From: Ooceraea biroi
Lineage: Eukaryota; Arthropoda; Insecta; Hymenoptera; Formicidae
Assembly: GCF_003672135.1 (NCBI RefSeq)
Contig: NC_039511.1
Location: forward strand, 7,218,464-7,282,463
Direction of reading: 5' to 3'
DNA length: 64,000 bases
Shown: positions 40,540 to 52,200 of the stretch, one piece after another
Numbering within the stretch: the first letter of the stretch is position 1
Layout: the number at the start of each line of letters is the position of its first letter
Program-made: the position numbers and the translations under genes
The notes under the pieces: model-generated
Told to the model about the DNA's origin: nothing
Databases searched by the model: none
The model's input: the letters and a program-made list of their open reading frames with translations, nothing else

Positions 40540-43130
40540 CAGGGTGATTCAGAACAACCATGCGTCCTTGCAAAGACATATTCTGGAAGTAATTCTGAGA
40601 CGATTTTTCCTCTACGAAAATGTTGTCCGAAGCTTACTTTTGAATTATTAAAGGAAATAGTTAACGAGTAACGGGCCGAGTATAAGAGGCAGACAGGGGC
40701 GGCGCGCGACGCGACTTACCGCGACGCTTACGCGGGGCGCTCAAGCTGATCGCTACACACACGATACCTACTAAATACATGCATGTGATACATCACACAC
40801 ACACACACACTCTCTCTCTCTCTCTCTCTCTTCTCATTCATTCACTCACCTGTACAGATTCGATGTTCTCATACTTGACGAATTGTAGCTTGACGGATGA
40901 ATAATTATTTTACCGTGGCTCAGATCGCACCTCACGTTTCCATCCACAAATCCACACCGAGTAATAAGCCAGAAGTTTTTTTCTGTCATAAATTGTCATC
41001 ACGTATCGATACGCACTCGGATTTACTGACGCACTTGAGTGATAAACGAATCTATCGATTTATTATTGCTAGTCGCTACCGATAAATCATTCGGCGACTG
41101 AAAATTATTCAAAGAAAGAAATACACATTACGCACTATCACAGTAATCAATCAGAAATTTTCTGGACACGTCTTTTATAAATTGTATCACGTATCAACAC
41201 TTTCACGGATTTATTCACACACTTGATCGATAGAATGAGGCATTTACGAATGCCTCTATCGGTTCATCACTGTTAATCACTACCGGTTAATTATTCGGCG
41301 ATTGAAAATTATTCGAAGAAAAACGCGTACACAACGCACGTAACCCGACGCGGAGATAACTCGATAACAACAATCAGGTTATGTTTTTATAATAAACTGC
41401 ATGAATTCGTCAAGGCTGACTTATCGATAATGTAATCCGATCGATAAATTAGATACTATGATAACCGGCAGGGGAATGCTTCGAAACATTCGTACTGCCA
41501 AGTGAATAGTAGATAATGTCTGCCTGTAACGTGTCGATTTTTTAAAAATAATTTGCGAACTCGAAGAGAATGTTCCTCGAAAATAAAATATTTGGTTGTC
41601 CTGAAAAGGGCAGATTAATTATTTTAGAACACTTCTTTTTACAGCAAGTGTTCGAAGTGTCCGCCGTCCATTGTGATGCACGCTCTCATGCGTCTCAATA
41701 AATTTTCTTGCGTTTTCTCCAGAACTTCTTCCTCGATTGAGAAAATGGCATGGTGAAGTTTGTCATTTAATTCTTCGATGGTCTTGGGAAGCTGCCTGTA
41801 AATGACTTCCTTGCAGTAGCCCCACAAGAAAAAGTCCAGTGGATTGAGATCTGAAGATCTTGCAGGCCACCGTATCGGGCCATACCGGCCCATCCAACGT
41901 CTGGGAAATTGCTGATTTAAAAAATTTGTGACGATTCTGGCGTTATGTGGACCAGCACCGTCCTGTTGAAATACACTTTTATTTCTATTTATTAATGGTA
42001 CTTCTTCCAGAAAGTCCGGCAGATTTTCCGTCAGAAATTCCATGTACGATGCGCCATTTAATGTTTCTGGAAGAATAACTGGGCCCAATATTTTTGTACC
42101 CATAATTCCAGTCCAGACGTTCAGTTTCCAACGAACTTGGAAATTTCTGAGTCGTGTCGGTCGAGGATTCTTGGCGTCCCACACATGCATATTGTGTGAG
42201 TTCAATATTCTTTCTCGCGTAAACAGCGATTCATCGCTGAATATTACGCAAGACGGAAGTTCTGGATCTTCATTCACTCTTCTGAGGAAATCCTCGCAAA
42301 ATCTCTTTCTCCGAGGATAGTCTTCTTGTCGTAAGCGTTGCACGCGAGTGTAATGATAGGCGTGTAATTTTTCTTCTTTCAATATCCTTTGGACTGTGGA
42401 ATAAGACAATTCGTGCTCTCGAGTAATGTCCCGAATGCTAGTTTCAGGTTCTTGCTTAATAGCACGAACGACTGTTTCCACGTTTCGTAAGGTTCTCGCA
42501 TCACGATGTCTACCAGTGTCTTTTTTCTTCGGTAAAACGCTTCCGGTTTCGTATAATCTTTGAGCTGCTGCAAGTATAACGTTAGGCCTGGGGTGTCTTG
42601 CTCTGTTCGGATATAATTCTGCGTATCTTCTCGCAGCAACGTGATATTGTCCCTGACACTCACCGAGTGCCATCAGCATATCGTAATATTCTTCATTTGT
42701 GTACGCTGCCATTTCGCTCTGTTTCTTCGCTTTTAATAATCGAGGGATTATTGATTGCAGTATCGATCGCTTCATCCTATTTATGCGATCTTCGCGGGGG
42801 GTCGGTACCCCCTCTGCGACCCCGCGGACGAATCGCGGACACTCGCGAGACTCGTGTGTGTGTGTGTGTGTGTGTGATGTATCACATGCATGTATTTAGT
42901 AGGTATTGTGTGTGCCGCGATCAGCTGAGCGCCCCGCGTAAGCACCGCGGTAAGTCGCGTCGCGCGCCACTCCTGTCTGCCTCTTATACTCGGCCCGTTA
43001 CTCGTTAACTATTTCCTTTAATAATTCAAAAAGTAAGCTTCGGACAAAATTTTCGTAGAGGAAAAATCGTCTCAGAATTACTTCCAGAATACGTCTTTGC
43101 AAGGACGCGTGGTTGTTCTGAATCACCCTG
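40540..43130 (-). mobile_element. Tc1/mariner-superfamily (D-D-41-D) element, apparently intact
   Basis: A 2591-bp element with TIRs of about 270 bp (40540-40805 and 42860-43130) starting CAGGGTGATTCAGAACAACC, flanked by TA on both sides (40538-40539 and 43131-43132). The arms differ by scattered substitutions and end inside CA/GT microsatellites. A single uninterrupted transposase ORF lies between them on the minus strand. Confidence 0.95.
41639..42775 (-). CDS. Intact D-D-41-D transposase
   Basis: A 378-codon ORF from ATG 42775 (an in-frame Met 21 codons later, before AAYTNEEYYDML, is an alternative start). The N-terminus is an HTH domain of the DUF4817 kind (NEEYYDMLMALGECQ...AARRYAELYPNRARHP), then a second HTH (SIRDITREHELSYSTVQRIL), then the catalytic core: D in IFSDESLFTRE, D in FQQDGAGPHNARI and D in SSDLNPLDFFLWG. 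I count 41 residues between the second and third Asp. No stop or frameshift is present, TIRs and TA duplications are in place, so recent mobility is plausible. Confidence 0.93.
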   Translation of the reverse strand: MKRSILQSIIPRLLKAKKQSEMAAYTNEEYYDMLMALGECQGQYHVAARRYAELYPNRARHPRPNVILAAAQRLYETGSVLPKKKDTGRHRDARTLRNVETVVRAIKQEPETSIRDITREHELSYSTVQRILKEEKLHAYHYTRVQRLRQEDYPRRKRFCEDFLRRVNEDPELPSCVIFSDESLFTRERILNSHNMHVWDAKNPRPTRLRNFQVRWKLNVWTGIMGTKILGPVILPETLNGASYMEFLTENLPDFLEEVPLINRNKSVFQQDGAGPHNARIVTNFLNQQFPRRWMGRYGPIRWPARSSDLNPLDFFLWGYCKEVIYRQLPKTIEELNDKLHHAIFSIEEEVLEKTQENLLRRMRACITMDGGHFEHLL

Positions 43131-43173
43131 TATAATGAAAACTAATAAAAATTAAAATTCTTATAAAAAGGCA

Positions 43174-43972
43174 ATGAATCCACAAGACGTTGAACAAATT
43201 GAATTTGGTATGTATATTGTGCAATTATTTTGATATATACATAGAATAATTAGTTATTAGTTTTAATATACTTAGTTATTATGTACGTGTACATATAAGT
43301 ATCGTAAATCCTTTGATCCTTCTCAAAATTAAGTGTATTTATGACATTAAAATAACATAATGTTAAATTATTTTAATAATTTTTTTTCTTTACAGAAAAC
43401 TTTGCAGAAAGCAGATTTCAATGGACGAATCAATGTACGAAACTGTTAATAGAAGAAATAAGAAACCATCTAATGTTATTAGAAAATAAAAACTACGTGC
43501 AGAAAAAGGTCTGGAAAGCAATAAAAAATAAATTTATTGATAAAGATACAATGTGACCGAGGAAAAATGTTGCGTTAAATGGAAAAATTTGAAGCGCAAA
43601 TATATAAGTGTTCGAGATATTAATAAGCAAACTGGTGGAGCTAGACAAACATGGGAATATTTCGATGTTATTCATGATTTTATGAACAACAAACCTGAAG
43701 TGACACCTGCATCAATTGCTTCCAGTACCCATAGATTTCGAATACAACAATCTTCATCTACAAGAGAAGACAGGCAGGAGGAAGTGGATGAAAACTCTGC
43801 AGTAGCTAATACGTCTGATAATATAAGAAATACTAGGAAACGCCTTCGTGATGAACCTAAGTGGGTTAAAACAATGTGCAAGCAAAGACAAGCTCATCAC
43901 GATGAAAACGTAAAAATGCAAACAAAATTCTTGGAATTGTTTGAAACATATTTGCAAAATAATGCACGATAA
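43174..43972 (+). pseudogene. Harbinger Myb/SANT-like DNA-binding partner, one frameshift
   Basis: Exon 1 (43174-43207, MNPQDVEQIEF) joins exon 2 at 43396 across a GT...AG intron. Exon 2 starts ENFAESRFQWTNQCTKLLIE, a Myb/SANT-like (MADF-related) trihelix beginning, continues to KNKFIDKDT, and then a one-base shift near 43553 puts the rest (EEKCCVKWKNLKRKYISV, GGARQTWEYFDVIHDF) in another frame. The tail is charged and ends FLELFETYLQNNAR. In Harbinger elements this protein brings the transposase to the ends and the nucleus. The frameshift probably disables it. Confidence 0.8.
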
Positions 43973-44642
43973 AGTAAATAGGAGCATCTCTGATTTACGC
44001 ATCAAAAAATGGAATAACGCGTAACAGTAATCTATAAATATCCGTTGTTACATATGTGAGATATAGCGTTCAGTTATGAAAGACACTTGCGTTCCTTATC
44101 TTTTGCAATGTACACATCTTTTTCAATTCAAGAAATCGACAATTTTATATATAGTTCTTATATCGTTTCATTAATATTGTCAATAGTTATATCTTATAAT
44201 ATATCTTATAATATTTATATTAAATTAAATAGTATAAAGTTCTGTTTTTTTTTCATGATGTTACAAGAAAATTTGTAAAACAAAACGATATAGCGGACTG
44301 GAAATCTTAAAAAACTAAATTTTAAAATAAAATTATAATATTGAACATATAGCTCCAACAATATTTCTCTCTCCTCTCTCTCTCTCTTTCTCTCTTATAC
44401 GTATAATCCCGTGTTGTCATATACACAAATGTATTAATATCATCGTCGTCATGCCTACGAATGTATTTGTGTTAAATAAGCCATTCAATTGTTTAAAGAA
44501 ATCGATGTGTTTCGTGTAATTCACGTGAAAAATATCAAAAAAACAAAAATAGAAGGTATATACTTTATTATTTCTCTAATTAATTAATATTTTTACATGT
44601 AAAAAATAATAAAATGATCCATATCTTTGTAGAAAATATAAG
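43973..44642. other. AT-rich spacer between the two Harbinger genes
   Basis: Non-coding apart from a CT-rich run near 44370-44395. It probably belongs to the element as promoter or untranslated sequence. Confidence 0.5.
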
Positions 44643-46078
44643 ATGGATATATTTTTATTATGGAACATTTTTTTTAATAATGATGAAAATAATGATTGGG
44701 AAATAGCGCATGTAAGAGAAGCACATCTCAAAATCAATAATTACTTTGAAAATGTTGTTCTTCATTATTCTTTAACAGGTAATGAAAAAATATTATTTAT
44801 TTTTTGCATAACAATTATATTAATATTGTTATTATTTTATTATTAGACTTCAAATCACATTTTCGCATCGAAAGAAATACTTTTGAGGTGTTGATACAAA
44901 CTTTTGGATTACAATTATTGGAAAGGAATGATTCTCCTAAATTACCACCAGCTAAGCAATTAGCTATTGCCGTATGGGTTTTGGTCAATCAAGAAGTGTA
45001 TAGGTAGCAATTAAATATTTTTCGATTTTTCTCTTACATTATTATAAACCAAAATATAATATTACATTTACACATAAATCACACGCACACGCACACGCGC
45101 GCGCGCACACACACACATAATATATAATACACATAATAACATAATATATAACATAGTATATAATACATAAAATATAATAATCCCAAATCCTATTCCATTT
45201 TTCCTCTCCATTGCTTCCTATACCTTCAAACCATTTATGTGTAATAGTATTTTTAATAGTATTTAATTTTAAGTTTTTGTTGTTACAAATTATTCTCTTA
45301 TTTTAGATCCGTTGCAGATCGATTTGGAGTTTCCAAAGACACTGCATGGAAATGTGTTTTCAATGTGGCTTATACGCTACAAGCTAATGTACAAAATTAT
45401 ATAAAATGGCCAGAAATTCACGAAATACCAAACATACAAAATGAATTTGCTGCTATTAGTAATTTTCCAGGTGTGGTAGGTGTTATTGATGGCTGCCATA
45501 TTCCTATTAGTAGTCCTACTGAACATCCAGTCAGTTATATTAATAGAAAAGGATTTTATTCCATAGTATTGCAAGGTATTTGTAACAACAAAATGAAATT
45601 TATTGATGTTTTTGTCGGAATTTGTGGCAGTGTTCATGATGCCCAAGTTTGGCAGTTAAGTGATATTAAAAATATGATACATCATGATGTAGACAGATAT
45701 TTTCCACGACATGGTCATCTGTTAGCTGACTCTGCGTACCCGTTATCATACAATATGCTTACTCCGTATCGTGATAATGGCCATTTAAATAATATTGAAC
45801 GTAATTATAATAGAAAATTATCACAAACGCGTATTATAATTGAAAGAACGTTTGGAATGTTAAAAGGACGATTCCGAAAACTAAAATATGTATATATGTA
45901 CAACACAGAAATGATACCATTAATTGTACTTGCATGTTGCATTTTACATAATATTTGTATTAATACTGAGAACGAACCAGTAGATATTTTAGAAATGGAA
46001 GACGGAAATGATGATAATAATCACGCAGTTATGGGAGCTGATGAAAAGAGGAATATTATTGCAAATATGATATTTTAA
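44643..46078 (+). CDS. Harbinger transposase, intact across two introns
   Basis: Exons 44643-44778, 44847-45003 and 45307-46078 join in frame (1065 nt, 354 residues) across GT...AG introns. The N-terminus is followed by HFRIERNTFEVLIQTFG and an HTH (SVADRFGVSKDTAWKC). DDE_4 core: D in GVIDGCHIPI, D in GSVHDAQVW and E in RIIIERTFGMLKGRFRKL, then the LACCILHNIC signature typical of this family. No stop or frameshift is seen after splicing. The first Met is the first one in the open exon; an upstream exon cannot be excluded. It ends MIF, stop at 46076. Confidence 0.9.
45084..45180. repeat. CA and TA-rich microsatellite in a transposase intron
   Basis: CACACGCACACGCGCGCACACACACA followed by ATAATATATAA repeats inside intron 2 of the Harbinger transposase. 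Confidence 0.85.
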
Positions 46079-46097
46079 TCGCAAATATTTTAATCAT

Positions 46098-46381
46098 AAT
46101 CCTATTCTAAAAAAGGCGTGTTAACATCGTGAAGTTCTTTTTTATCGAATATTGAGGCCTCTTTTCTGCGACGCTGATTGGTTCTCTCGCATGGCTCGAA
46201 CTTCGTGTGACTTGAACTTCGTGTTGCGAATGTCAAAATGTCATAGTGGCTGTCAGTGCGGTTATATTAATTTATTATTTCTTAGGAACGTGAAAACTGC
46301 AGCTGTCAATCTGTCAAATTTGTATTGATGAAACATGATGAAATAAATAACACCTTTAATGCCTTTTTTAGAATAGGATTT
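46098..46381. mobile_element. AATCCTATTCTAAAAAAGGC-ended MITE
   Basis: A 284-bp element with inverted ends AATCCTATTCTAAAAAAGGC. A diverged half copy follows at 46390-46560 (CACTCTTAAAAAAGCCGTGT and CGCGATGCTGATTGGTTATC, matching 46114 and 46168). Confidence 0.8.
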
Positions 46382-46655
46382 GTGTTATTTATTATCCACT
46401 CTTAAAAAAGCCGTGTTAAATATTAAATCGAAATCATTGTTGCCTCTTTTCCGCGATGCTGATTGGTTATCTCGATTCGCGTTGTGCGTTATGTTTAGTT
46501 TAGATCGCGCGGCTGTCTTCGCGTGGAGGTTAACAATTTTTGGAGAAATAATGCATGTTGAGTTTCGGACAGAGGGTTTTTATATGCATAGATAGACTGT
46601 TTACGATCAAATTTAATGATTTAAATACATAACGCGAATCGAGATAACTAAAGAA

Positions 46656-47375
46656 TGAGGGGGATGAGGAACCACCGAAGCCAGATTTTAAACCGATTAC
46701 TGAGGAAGGTGCGATTTACGAGCAGATAATTATACATGCTCCGTATGCTAATATAAAAGATGCGGAAGTGAGTGTTGATGGAACAGAGAAATTTTTCCAC
46801 TCCATATTATCTAAGGTAAGTTTTGAAATAAAACTTTACTTGTCAAGCTCAGTTTTTTTCCCACGAAATATTCCACAGACTACAGTAAATGTATCATTTA
46901 TCAATCCTAAATATGATTTTGCAAACAAACTATCAGGAGCTTTACATGCTTTTGAAGTATGTCTTTGTAATCTTTAATTTTTTGCAATTTTATCGTTTAT
47001 ACAAAATGTATACAATTATTGTAACTCATTAAATATATTTTCAGAACTTTACTTCAATGGATGAAGTTGTAACAGCATACATTCTAAGGTCACTTTGTTA
47101 CCCACTTTTTAGGAATTGGCGGCTTTCTATGAAAGTTCTTGATGATGTTAAAAAAGTTCTTTCATTTTTTAATTTGGTTGCAAAGTTGTCCTGAATCCTT
47201 AATAGAATTTTTTAATCATATTTTTAAAAATATTTTACTTTATGCTATTTAAACTCTTATCATCATGAAAAGATTCAGTCAAACAAGGCAAGCGTAGGAC
47301 TGGATTTAGTAGAACTGGAAGCAGCAGCTTATTCTGTTCAAGAACAGGGGTCCACCCTTTGGGCGAAATAATTTT
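46656..47375 (+). pseudogene. Shq1: SHQ1 (box H/ACA RNP assembly factor) remnant with introns
   Basis: SHQ1 chaperones dyskerin during H/ACA RNP assembly. 46656-46812 encodes a CS-domain-like strand (IIIHAPYANIKDAEVSVDGT) ending at a GTAAGT donor. 46881-46958 and 47043-47195 encode the SHQ1-specific domain: NKLSGALHAFENFTSMDEVV across an intron, then ILRSLCYPLFRNWRLSMKVL. 47284-47350 encodes LGLDLVELEAAAYSVQEQG. The domains are in the right order, but most of the middle is missing and there are stops and frame changes. Introns are retained, so it is not a retrocopy. Confidence 0.7.
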
Positions 47376-47931
47376 TTTAAAAATTTTCTACTCGTTGTTC
47401 CTATCAGAACTCTTTGGAAAGGCATTGTACATGTCACGCACTATACGAGAACTGTTTTAGAATAAGCAAAACTCTCGAAAATCAACCAGTTTAAGAAATA
47501 AACTTGACGAATTGCGTTATGTTGCTAATTAACCAAGTTTTTTGCACTAACTAAATATTATTTTTTTTACATTTTGTACTGTAACCTCTTTTATTCTTTT
47601 CTATTACGTTTTCTATTCCTTCCATTAGAATTCAAACAAATTAAAATCCAAGTGATAAATGAAAGCTACTACCACTTGGATTGGAAGAGAAAGAGTGACA
47701 ATAAAAAGATATGTATCACTTTTTATTTTTTAAAAGTAGTACAACAATAATTTTTCAAAACAATATATACATATATTCTCTTTCTAATTGATAAGAATAC
47801 TACCACTTGAGTTTTTTAAATAGTACAATAATTAATTTTTGTGAAAAAATACTATACTAATATTTAAAGAGAATTAAAACAACGCTTGGATTGGAATAGG
47901 ATGTTGTATACATAATAATAAAATAATAGAT
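47376..47931. other. AT-rich spacer without genes
   Basis: No coding segment. Imperfect repeats of CTACCACTTGGATTGG occur near 47665, 47800 and 47880. Confidence 0.6.
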
Positions 47932-48112
47932 TTTCTGATTTGCATAAATACCCATTTTTATAGTTGGCTCAATGGTTTGATATCATTATTTTTGTAGAGT
48001 TCTTTTTCTCTTCGCGCGCGTATACTTGGCGCCTTTTTTGTACCTTTTTTTAAAAAGGTAATTTTGTTGTGATATCATTAATTTTGTAGAGTTCTTTTTT
48101 TCTTCGTTTTAT
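47932..48112 (-). repeat. 3' palindromic module of the PIF1-USP element, copy 2
   Basis: Same order as 19787-20040 when read on the minus strand: AGAACTCTACAAAATTAATG, the hairpin ACCTTTTTAAAAAAAGGT, GGCGCCAAGTATACGCGC, and the end GGGTATTTATGCAAA. It has fewer internal units than copy 1. It lies about 175 bp beyond the USP stop. Confidence 0.8.
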
Positions 48113-48286
48113 TAACGGCATTAATAACATTTATTATCAGCAAAATGATATTTCGCACTAAATTATTAGTTATTTTATTACAGTATAATTTTGCAACTAT
48201 GCAACACTTCTTTTACTCTCACCAATCCTGTAATGTGCGCAAAGCGACCTTGTATCCTTGTATATATACGGGAGCTGATATATACT

Positions 48287-50610
48287 TTATGTACTATCAA
48301 GTTTTTGTAAGAATAATATATAAATATCTTTAGCACCTCTAGGCCATTGTCTTTTTTTAATTTGTGCATCATCAGCTTCAGTCCAATTACTAGACATTCC
48401 TTCTCTACATATACTCGTGTAATGACCATCCTCAATACATAAACCACTATGAAATATAGCATTCATGAGCTTATACGTTTGTCTAGCTATTAAAACTTTA
48501 GTTGTAGGAATATTACATATATTAAATTTACGTATTGCTTTCACCATTTTATCATCTTGAGATGAAAATAATACTAAACGAATAATAACTATATCTTTCG
48601 TTACTGTTAATTCGGTCTTAAACAAAATATCATTTCCTGTACACTGTTCGCATGACCCATCAGATTCACACCAATGTGAAACTGTAACATTTAATAAACC
48701 ATTAGAGTATAGCTTTTTTTCCCAAATTGTTAATAGGTATTGAAATAACTACATCCTTACAAGTAAATTCCTTTGTATAATCACAAGATTTACATCGACT
48801 AGTAGAAGTTACTTGATGCTCTACCAGTTGTCTTATACAATCATATTTAGTGAACAGAATTGTAAGAAACTCAAACACATCACGTTTTACATTTATTGAA
48901 AACGGTTCTTCTAAATATTGCCGTACTGCATATGTATTCAAACTGCACATTCCATTTTCATATCTATGCATTAACATTTTTAAAACATCTGATTTATTAC
49001 AATTAAACAATTGTTTTTTAATGGGACTTAAATGGGACTTAAATTAGACATTGTAATGCTGCATTTGCATAACATGAAACATTGTCTGTAGTTTGAAAAC
49101 CATGTAAAACCCAAGCAACATTTTACCGTAATTTTTAATTTTGATAATTCTCTTGAATTGAAGCACTTACTTTTGACAATGCCCATGGAACATCTTTCAC
49201 TTTGGGATAGCGTTCTTTTGTAACAGTAATTACTTCTGCTTCTGGTTTGTACTTATTTCTTAGTCGATTATATTCCCTAATAGCTTTTTCATCAGCTAGT
49301 ACTGACGAAGGATCATAGTTAATTAAATGCAACCCTTTTAAAGACGTTACTCGTGATAATGCAACATAAACTTGACCGCAATTAAATATAGAGTTGCCTA
49401 CGTCCATAACAGCACTTTGTAAGCTCAATCCCTGACTTTTATGAATGGTGATTCCATAACTCAGACACAATGGAAATTGTTTTCTAGTAACAAACGCTCT
49501 ATCCACCACTTCAAATTTAACGCTCACTCTTTCAATTAAATATTCTAATCCTGATGGTAAAAGAAGCTTTATTTTTTCTACATCATCGGTAGACGTATCT
49601 TGTACAACTGATATTACCTTAGCTATTGTACCATTCACAAGACCTAAAGTAGCATCAATATTACGCCTTATCATAACTTTTGTTCCAATCTTAATTGCAA
49701 TTTCTTTTTAAAGTCCAGTTTTAGAATTATCATCATCATTATTCGATAATACTTTTGATACCTTCTTTCTCACATATGGTATACAGTCAATTGTGTCTTC
49801 GGCAATTAATATCTCTTTCGAAGCAATGCGGTTTAACATTGCAGCATTAAGAACATCACACATATGACGAGTAGGCAATAAACAAACAATGTCCAACGGA
49901 AAATCATTAATAAAATTACGTAATTCGGTTAATCTAGATTCAAAAGAATCACCTTTAAACGATATTTGTCTATTTTCAAGAATCTCGCAATCAGACTTTG
50001 TCAATAAACCAATACGAATTCTTGACAACAACTGTCGATAAGAGTCATCCCCTTGCTGACGCATATTGATCGTCAACTCATCATAATCAAATAATGTAGT
50101 CCATAAATTAACAGCAGTTAAAGAACCCACACATTTATTAATTTTGTCATTTGGTAATCGTACAAAAATAGGACCTTCATGTACAGGAGGTAATTAAAGC
50201 AGATCGCCAAATAAAAGAATGTGCTTTCGACCGAACCAACCGTCTTCACAATCATTGGTATTAAATATTTCAGACAATCGAAGATGTATATACATTAAAG
50301 CCAAATTAGATATCATTGACACTTCATCAATCACAAAAAGGACAACATCCTTGAGATCTGCTCGTAAAACTTTTAACACATGATCAGGCAATTGTTTATA
50401 GTTTGTAGTAAGACCATATTCAACAGGTAATTGAAGCAATCTATGAACTGTCAAACCGTCTATATTAAACGCTGCTATGCCAGTAGGTGCCGCTACAGCG
50501 GTATCTTTATTGAGATATTGTTTTATTCAACACTTAATTGTTTTAATTAAGAAACTCTTTCCAGTTCCACCTTCTCCGCTAACGTACAATCGTAATATCG
50601 CATTTTCGAG
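48287..50610 (-). pseudogene. Helitron-like PIF1 helicase-USP fusion, copy 2
   Basis: It reaches further upstream than copy 1 and includes Walker A (GEGGTGKSFLI, about 50580), PTGIAAFNIDG, Walker B VIDEVSM, ITIHKSQGLSLQ and GQVYVALSRVTSL. The USP part holds CYANAALQCL (about 49060), TSRCKSCDYTKEFTC, and the His box HYTSICREG (about 48415), ending at 48287. Stops occur near 50193, 49708 (same TAA as copy 1), 49135 and 49120, and there is a frameshift near 48700. The sequence stops matching Helitron coding at about 50610. Confidence 0.87.
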
Positions 50611-50783
50611 CCGCGGCGAATGCTGCCAGAAACAACCCTCTATCTCTCATAGTTTCAGAGATATTCGCAATTTTCTTTGACAAACAGTTTTTTCGCGATA
50701 TCTCGCGAACGGAGCGTCCTAGAGGGTTCGTTCAGGGCCTATTCGACGGGGTTTTCGAGCCGCAATGAGTACCCTATATATTA

Positions 50784-51114
50784 AAAGACCGACTGCTGCT
50801 GCTGCCATCTAGGAATAGAAAAATGTACTGCACAAACGACGACGACGGTAATGACGTTTCTTAATCGAAAATTGTCTAATTTCAGACTTTGCATCGTAAT
50901 ATCTACACTCGTAATGCACATAGAAAAAAAATAAAAACACTTTTATTATATAATCAGACCCCAAGCTATCCATTGAGGTTACTCTGAAAATGATCTGTTC
51001 ATAGGTTATTAAGATCTGATAATCTAAGCGTGTCTGAAAACGTCGCTTCGCGTAAAGATTTACGGGGCGGTCTCGCTTCGCGTATACTTGGCGCGAGACA
51101 CTACCGTGTCTCTT
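50784..51114 (+). repeat. R1 repeat copy 2
   Basis: Uninterrupted relative of copy 1. It has GTTTCTTAAT at the spot where copy 1 holds the TTAA element, GCGTATACTTGGCGCGAGAC where copy 1 holds the Tc1-like element, and ends with the hairpin GAGACACTACCGTGTCTC. Confidence 0.8.
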
Positions 51115-51240
51115 ATAAGATAGAGTGAGATACCCTATATTATAAAATGAGACCTATATATTATAATATAATTGAGTAATAAGAAAGTTAAAAAAGGAAA
51201 GCGAATTAATATAGCTCAACAGATGTTATTTTTACATTTT

Positions 51241-51650
51241 AATCATCGGATAAATGAAGTTTAATTTATCGTGTCAAATGTTTCTCGAATCACAAATACA
51301 AGATTTTCGGGTTAGTCAATTAAAATCGGACACCCTATATATTATAATCAAAAGTATACACCCAGTAGATTATAATTAATCATCGGAATAAATGAAGTTT
51401 AATTTATCGCGTCAAATTTTTCTAGAATCACAAATACAAGTTTTTCGGGTTGATCAATTAAAATCGGACACCCTATATATTATAATCGAAAGTCGACACC
51501 CAGTATATTATAATTAATCATCGGAATAAATAAAGTTTAATTTATTGTGTCAAATTTTTCTAGAATCACTAATACAAGTTTTTCGGATTGGATCACTTAA
51601 AATCGGACACCCTATATATTATAAGATAAGATAAAGTGAGATACCCTATA
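51241..51650. repeat. 137-bp tandem repeat, three units
   Basis: Units start with AATCATCGGA at 51241, 51378 and 51515 and contain TTTAATTTATCG, TTCTAGAATCAC and GACACCCTATATATTATAA. The ACACCCTATATATTATAA phrase also occurs just outside the array. It sits between two R1 copies. Confidence 0.9.
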
Positions 51651-51739
51651 TATTATAATTAAAATAAGACCTCTATAAAACCGGAAATTACTAATTGTAA
51701 GATATCTAGATATACCGCTAGCGCCTCTCGCGGCAAAAG

Positions 51740-52032
51740 TATCAACTAGAGAGACACCATCGACGACGACGTTTCTTAACGCAAAATTTCGAGATTTTCG
51801 ACTTTGCGTCGCAATATCTCTGCTCGTAGGGCACGTAGGCCAAAACTAAAAACACTATTCTTATGTAAATCATACCCAAGCTATCGATTGAGCCTACTTA
51901 GAACTTGATCAATTCAGCCGTTGTTGAGATCTGATAATCTGAGTGTCTGCGAAAGCGTCGCTTCGCGTAAAAGTGTCACGGTGCGGTCTCGCGTTGCGCG
52001 TATACTTGGTGCGAGACACTACCGTGTCTCTT
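51740..52032 (+). repeat. R1 repeat copy 3
   Basis: About the same as copy 2 from GACGACGACGTTTCTTAACG to the terminal GAGACACTACCGTGTCTC hairpin, without insertions. Confidence 0.8.
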
Positions 52033-52200
52033 AATAATAAAATAATTTAGTGTATTATATAATATATATAGTAGTGTATTATACTGATCGACTTTTTGTT
52101 TCGTAAATAATATAATTTATTGCTTACGTCGCGTCTGTAATGTGGATGCCTCAGATGTTGAGGATGTAGCGCCCGTCAGGGATGCTGCAGGACAGGGTGG

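Larger units (their letters stand above)
43174..46078 (+). mobile_element. PIF/Harbinger element (two genes)
   Basis: A Myb/SANT-like gene (43174-43972) and a DDE_4 transposase gene (44643-46078) lie in the same orientation, the standard two-protein layout of Harbinger elements. Terminal inverted repeats were not identified; the left end abuts the element ending at 43130. Confidence 0.85.

Noticed and set aside
42598..43008. Plus-strand ORF of 136 codons at the end of the 40540 element
   Set aside because: It overlaps the transposase start antisense and runs through the GT microsatellite and TIR.
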